Origin: Mycobacterium sp. SMC-8
GTDB taxonomy: Bacteria > Actinomycetota > Actinomycetes > Mycobacteriales > Mycobacteriaceae
Assembly: GCF_025263565.1 (NCBI RefSeq)
Contig: NZ_CP079865.1
Location: 1,860,001 to 1,924,000 of the forward strand
DNA: 64,000 nt
Reading direction: 5' to 3'
The position numbers and the translations under genes were made by a program. The notes beneath the pieces are model-generated. The model did not search any database and had not been told where the DNA came from. It saw only the letters and a list, made by a program, of their open reading frames with translations. Position 1 is the first letter of the stretch. Every line of letters begins with the position of its first letter. This document shows, piece after piece, positions 61,058-64,000 of the stretch.

Positions 61058-61864
61058 TCAGGCATTCCGCCAGACGGGGGGCCGTTTCTCCTTGAAGGCC
61101 CGCACGCCCTCGGCGAGGTCTTCGGTGGTGAACGCCAACGCGAGTTGCGCCTGCAGGTAGTCCAGCGCCGCATCGAGCGGCAGATCACGGGTTGCCGCCA
61201 GGGCCTTCTTGCCCAGGCCCAGTAGCAGCGGTGACTTCGAGGCGACGGCGGCGACCCACTCGCGCACCGCCTCGTCGAAGTCCTCGTCCGGCACCACCCG
61301 ATTGAGCAGTCCGGCATCCAGAGCCTCCGATGCCGACAGCAGGCGGCCGGTCATCATCAGCTCGTTGGCGGCCAGCCGGCCGGTCGACCGGAAGATGAGC
61401 GCGGAGATCATGAACGGGAAGGCGCCGATGTTGATCTCCGGGCAGCCCAGGCGTATCGACTGTTTGGCGATCACCAGATCGCAGGCCAGGGCGATCCCGA
61501 GTGCCCCGGCGAGCACGTCGCCATTGGCCGCGCACACCACCGGCTTGCCGATCGACATCAGGGTGCGGAACAGGTCCGGGAACTTGTTGAGACCGCCGTA
61601 CTTGGTGATGGTCGGCCGGGTGTCGGCGAACGCGTCCAGGTTGCCCCCGGAGGAGAACACCTTGTCGTGCGAGGAGGTCAGCACGATGACCCGCACGTCG
61701 GGATCGGCCGCTGCGCGGTTGAGGCCGTCCATCAGTTGGTCGAGCAGGTTGTCGGACAACGCGTTTCGCCGCTGCGGGTCATCGAGGATCAGGTAGGCGG
61801 CCAGCGGAGCCCCCGGTTCCTGGCTCACCGGGCGAGGGTCGTAGGCGACGAGGGTCTGGGTCAT
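61058..61864 (-). CDS. Enoyl-CoA hydratase/isomerase family protein
   Basis: This 268-residue crotonase has VFSSGGNLDAFAD for the oxyanion hole and RLGCPEINIGAFPFMISALI at the active site, with the Glu of PEI but no GGTQRL element. That places it outside the plain two-Glu hydratases. The ATG at 61864 overlaps the dehydrogenase stop (ATGA). It ends the short operon that begins at 63.3 kb. Confidence 0.88.
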   Translation of the reverse strand: MTQTLVAYDPRPVSQEPGAPLAAYLILDDPQRRNALSDNLLDQLMDGLNRAAADPDVRVIVLTSSHDKVFSSGGNLDAFADTRPTITKYGGLNKFPDLFRTLMSIGKPVVCAANGDVLAGALGIALACDLVIAKQSIRLGCPEINIGAFPFMISALIFRSTGRLAANELMMTGRLLSASEALDAGLLNRVVPDEDFDEAVREWVAAVASKSPLLLGLGKKALAATRDLPLDAALDYLQAQLALAFTTEDLAEGVRAFKEKRPPVWRNA

Positions 61865-62841
61865 GCGTGCTCCAATACGGTTTTGCCGAATCCGCGGGTG
61901 GTCTCGAGGTGTTCGTGGGCTCGGGCGGCGTCGTCGAGTCCGAAGGTGCGGTCGATCACCGGTGGCGGCACCCGATTCTCGGCGAGCAGGTCCAGCAGTC
62001 CGGCGAAGTCGCGAATGTTGCCCATGGTGGTGCCGAGCAGGTCGTACTGGCCGAAGAAGAACCCCCGGACGTCCATGGCGGCGGTTTCGGCGGCGTTGGC
62101 GCCCAGCACCACCAGGCGTCCACCGGGCCGCAGGGCGCGGATCGACTCCGCCCACCGCCCGACCGGGTCCAGCACGAGGTCGAATCCCTGCCCGGAGGGG
62201 GACAGCGCGCGGGCCTGCCCGGGCCAGTCGGTGTCGGTGTGCAGGACACCGCCCAAAGCGCCATGGGCGACGGCGGCGGCGATCTTGTCGGTCGACGACG
62301 ATGTGACGGCGATGACAGCTCCCGCGTGCGAGGCCAATTGCACTGCCATGGTGGCGATTCCGCCGCCAGCGCCGACCACCAGCATGGATTCGCCGGACCG
62401 CAGCCGGCCCCGGGTGAACAGCGCCCGGTAGGTGGTCAGCCCGACCAGTGGCAGGGCGGCGGCTTGGGCCCAGGTGAATCCCCCGGGTTTCGGCGCCAGG
62501 CATTCGGCCGGGACGCTGACCAACTGCGCGTAAGTGCCGGGACTGCGATCGCCGAGGATCTCCCAGTCCGGGCCGGGAGCCTCCTTGCGCGCGCCCCAGT
62601 GCAGGGACGGCACGATCACCACCTCGTCGCCGGTGTCGCGGCGCACGCCGGCCCCGTCGGCGCCGATGACGTGAGGCAGAGGGGAGTGGTAGCGGCCCTG
62701 ACGGACCAGCACGTCATGCCAGTTCAGGGCGGCGGCCTTGAGTTCGACGGTCACCCAGCCGGGTTTGTCGACAGGGTCGGGGTAGGGGCCCGGTTGCAGG
62801 ACCGCCGGGTCGCCGAACTCGTGGAGGACGACTGCGTGCAA
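61861..62841 (-). CDS. Zinc-type/quinone-oxidoreductase-like dehydrogenase (MDR)
   Basis: This 326-residue medium-chain reductase has LKAAALNWHDVLVRQGRYHS and VIGADGAGVR at the N-terminus and the NADP fold LVVGAGGGIATMAVQLASHAGAV. The catalytic zinc Cys is not visible (ALNWHD replaces the GVCHTD-type motif), so it is of the quinone-oxidoreductase/enoyl-reductase type. No ATG fits; a TTG at 62841 lies four bases after the SnoaL stop. It may reduce a double bond of an acyl-CoA or enone. Confidence 0.85.
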   Translation of the reverse strand: MHAVVLHEFGDPAVLQPGPYPDPVDKPGWVTVELKAAALNWHDVLVRQGRYHSPLPHVIGADGAGVRRDTGDEVVIVPSLHWGARKEAPGPDWEILGDRSPGTYAQLVSVPAECLAPKPGGFTWAQAAALPLVGLTTYRALFTRGRLRSGESMLVVGAGGGIATMAVQLASHAGAVIAVTSSSTDKIAAAVAHGALGGVLHTDTDWPGQARALSPSGQGFDLVLDPVGRWAESIRALRPGGRLVVLGANAAETAAMDVRGFFFGQYDLLGTTMGNIRDFAGLLDLLAENRVPPPVIDRTFGLDDAARAHEHLETTRGFGKTVLEHA

Positions 62842-62845
62842 CGAC

Positions 62846-63271
62846 TCAGGCCAATCCGAGTTGGGTGAGCAGCGTCGTGACGTTCCAGTAGGCGTGTACG
62901 GACACTGCGCGGCCGGTGTTGTCGACCTCCCAAACATCCATCCCAGTGACGTCGAACGGTTTGCCGGTGGGCGGCACACCCGGCGGAAAACCTTCGCCGG
63001 TGTGTGTGCCGGTCATCCGCCACTCCTGGGTGACCCGGTTGTTGGCCGTGTCGACAAGCGGCTCGCCGACCGGGTGGAAAGCCATGTCGGGAAAGCCGCT
63101 CCAGGCCGCGGTGAAGAACCCGGCCGCGCCCCCACGGTCGGTGATCGGTTCCGGCAGCGACGGATCCCGCCAGTCGACGGTCTCGGCGATCACGTCGAGT
63201 GCGGTGTCGAGGTCGCGTTGGGTCCACGCGGCGAAATATCGGGCGGGATACCCCGCGAGGTCGGAGGTCAT
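62846..63271 (-). CDS. SnoaL/NTF2-like protein
   Basis: This 141-residue protein has the SnoaL-like pattern, with DTALDVIAETVDWRDPSLP near residue 21 and DVTGMDVWEVDNTGRAVSVHAYWNV near the end. It is distinct from the pair at 25.5-26.5 kb. The ATG is at 63271. A shared-motif site lies 37-48 bases upstream. It is first in the operon with the MDR and crotonase genes and may provide an isomerase or hydratase step. Confidence 0.85.
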   Translation of the reverse strand: MTSDLAGYPARYFAAWTQRDLDTALDVIAETVDWRDPSLPEPITDRGGAAGFFTAAWSGFPDMAFHPVGEPLVDTANNRVTQEWRMTGTHTGEGFPPGVPPTGKPFDVTGMDVWEVDNTGRAVSVHAYWNVTTLLTQLGLA

Positions 63272-63307
63272 CCGCGAAACGTAGCGCCGCCGCGGGCGCG
63301 GCTGCGT

Positions 63308-63319
63308 CCCCCTTAGGAG
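63308..63319. promoter_or_regulatory. CCCC-N4-GGRG motif, shared promoter element
   Basis: CCCC-CTTA-GGAG, extended as CCCCC-TTAGGA-GGGGT (63308-63323), lies 37-48 bases before the SnoaL start. It shows that the pattern of the 26-36 kb block recurs at this end of the window. Confidence 0.45.
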
Positions 63320-63350
63320 GGGTTTTCGGCCGCCACACGACGGGGCGGAG

Positions 63351-64000
63351 TCATTTGAGCGTCGGGCGGTACTCATACGAGCGGCTGCGGCTGAGCGCGA
63401 ACTCGAGGATCCCGCGACCGGTGACTTCTCCCATCCGGAACTCCGCCAGGCGGTCGGTGAGCGACGAGTCCAGTGTGCGGGCGTTCACAGATCCGTCGAG
63501 CGGGTAGACGTCGAATTCGAGGTGGTCGATACCGGCCGGCTTTCCGTGGTGACCGCCGTACCCGCCGCCGGCCATGTAACCGCCTTTGGCCGAAGCGTCG
63601 ATCTCCATCGGGTAGCGCCGTCCGCCGGCGGTCCGCACGTCGAGGGTGCCGGACTGCAGATCCAGTGAATCGTCGAAGTCCAAGTCATGTGTCACGTCCA
63701 CGATCACGTCGAGCGCGCCGTCCTCGTGCATCACCGCGCCTTCGAGCAGCACGCGGCGGTGGTCACGGGTTTCGACGAGCAGGAAGCCGACGGAGTACTC
63801 GGGGAACTGCGCCTGGCACCACAGGTGCGCTCCCTGCCCGCCGGACATGGTGCGGACACCCCGGGACCGGTCGCGCTGACCGAACCAGCGGTCGACCGAT
63901 CGGGACTTCCCGTCGATGGTCAAAGTGCCTTCGTAGTAACCGGACTGGAAAAGATGGTCGAAGGACGAGGGGGCGCCTTCAGCGTTGGTTACCGCGATCT
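63351..64000 (-). CDS. Hypothetical protein, 5' end beyond the window
   Basis: The frame is open from the right edge to 63351 and gives at least 216 residues, so the true start lies outside. I see FQSGYYEGTLTIDGK, then RSVDRWFGQRDRSRGVRTM, GAHLWCQAQFPEYSVGFLLVE and a C-terminal ALSRSRSYEYRPTLK. The pattern of a beta-rich, jelly-roll-like protein (DUF7064/DUF7065 or carotenoid-hydratase-like) is possible but unproven. Similar proteins are often near catabolic genes in mycobacteria, as I recall. Confidence 0.65.
   Translation of the reverse strand, partial: IAVTNAEGAPSSFDHLFQSGYYEGTLTIDGKSRSVDRWFGQRDRSRGVRTMSGGQGAHLWCQAQFPEYSVGFLLVETRDHRRVLLEGAVMHEDGALDVIVDVTHDLDFDDSLDLQSGTLDVRTAGGRRYPMEIDASAKGGYMAGGGYGGHHGKPAGIDHLEFDVYPLDGSVNARTLDSSLTDRLAEFRMGEVTGRGILEFALSRSRSYEYRPTLK

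Overview
The window is about 64 kb of high-GC actinobacterial chromosome, almost certainly from a fast-growing Mycobacterium (Mycolicibacterium). The evidence is a MenB that reads very like the M. tuberculosis protein, an F420-type LLM oxidoreductase, an NDMA-dependent alcohol dehydrogenase, a TIGR03084 protein, an AccA/AccD-type acyl-CoA carboxylase pair and many acyl-CoA dehydrogenases. Genes are packed tightly, often with ATGA, GTGA or TTGA overlaps. No rRNA, tRNA, CRISPR array or prophage was seen.

Region 1 (0.2-4.9 kb) holds a baeRF3-like gene, a complete IS1380-family element (1393-3064), a small winged-helix regulator and a TerC-family membrane protein. Two yybP-ykoY (manganese) riboswitches face outward on opposite strands around the regulator. 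Each is preceded by an almost identical promoter with a palindrome between -35 and -10. The IS lies between the minus-strand riboswitch and the gene it once led into.

Region 2 (4.9-9.7 kb) holds ordinary genes: a hypothetical, a holin-X-like plus DUF3618 pair, a tiny acidic protein, an AraC regulator, a DUF5718-like protein, an extended SDR and an SMR efflux protein.

Region 3 (9.7-19 kb, minus strand) is an acyl-CoA carboxylase operon: AccD, AccA, a 30-residue coupled ORF, a TIGR03084 protein, AtuA/DUF1446, acyl-CoA dehydrogenase, enoyl-CoA isomerase/hydratase and the SMR gene. It resembles acyclic-terpene/branched acyl-CoA (Atu) catabolism. A nitronate-monooxygenase-like gene lies upstream.

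Region 4 (19-41 kb) is a catabolic island with four GAF-LuxR regulators. It contains aldehyde dehydrogenases, a CoA ligase, SnoaL/LEH-fold proteins, an acyl-CoA dehydrogenase, an LLM oxidoreductase, a P450, a ferredoxin, an alcohol dehydrogenase, MenB and a set of membrane proteins related to oxidase subunits III and IV. A recurrent CCCC-N4-GGGG-like 12-mer lies in most of its promoters.

Region 5 (41-61 kb) is a second island, mostly one minus-strand operon from 54.2 to 41.0 kb. It encodes an acyl-CoA dehydrogenase, SDRs, thiolase, CoA-transferase, HMG-CoA-lyase-like enzyme, three crotonases, a P450, a PDR-type reductase and a Rieske oxygenase. A divergent FadR-type GntR regulator sits at 55.4 kb. 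FadR-like palindromes (GGTC-A-GACC) lie at four promoters in 40.9-61.0 kb and define a likely local regulon.

Region 6 (61-64 kb) has a crotonase, a zinc-type dehydrogenase, a SnoaL protein and a partial hypothetical gene.

Taken together, regions 3-6 look like machinery that oxidises an alicyclic or terpenoid-like compound (P450s, Rieske enzyme, ADH, ALDH), activates it to a CoA thioester (three AMP-forming ligases) and degrades it by beta-oxidation, carboxylation and HMG-CoA-lyase-type cleavage. The substrate is not evident from the sequence.
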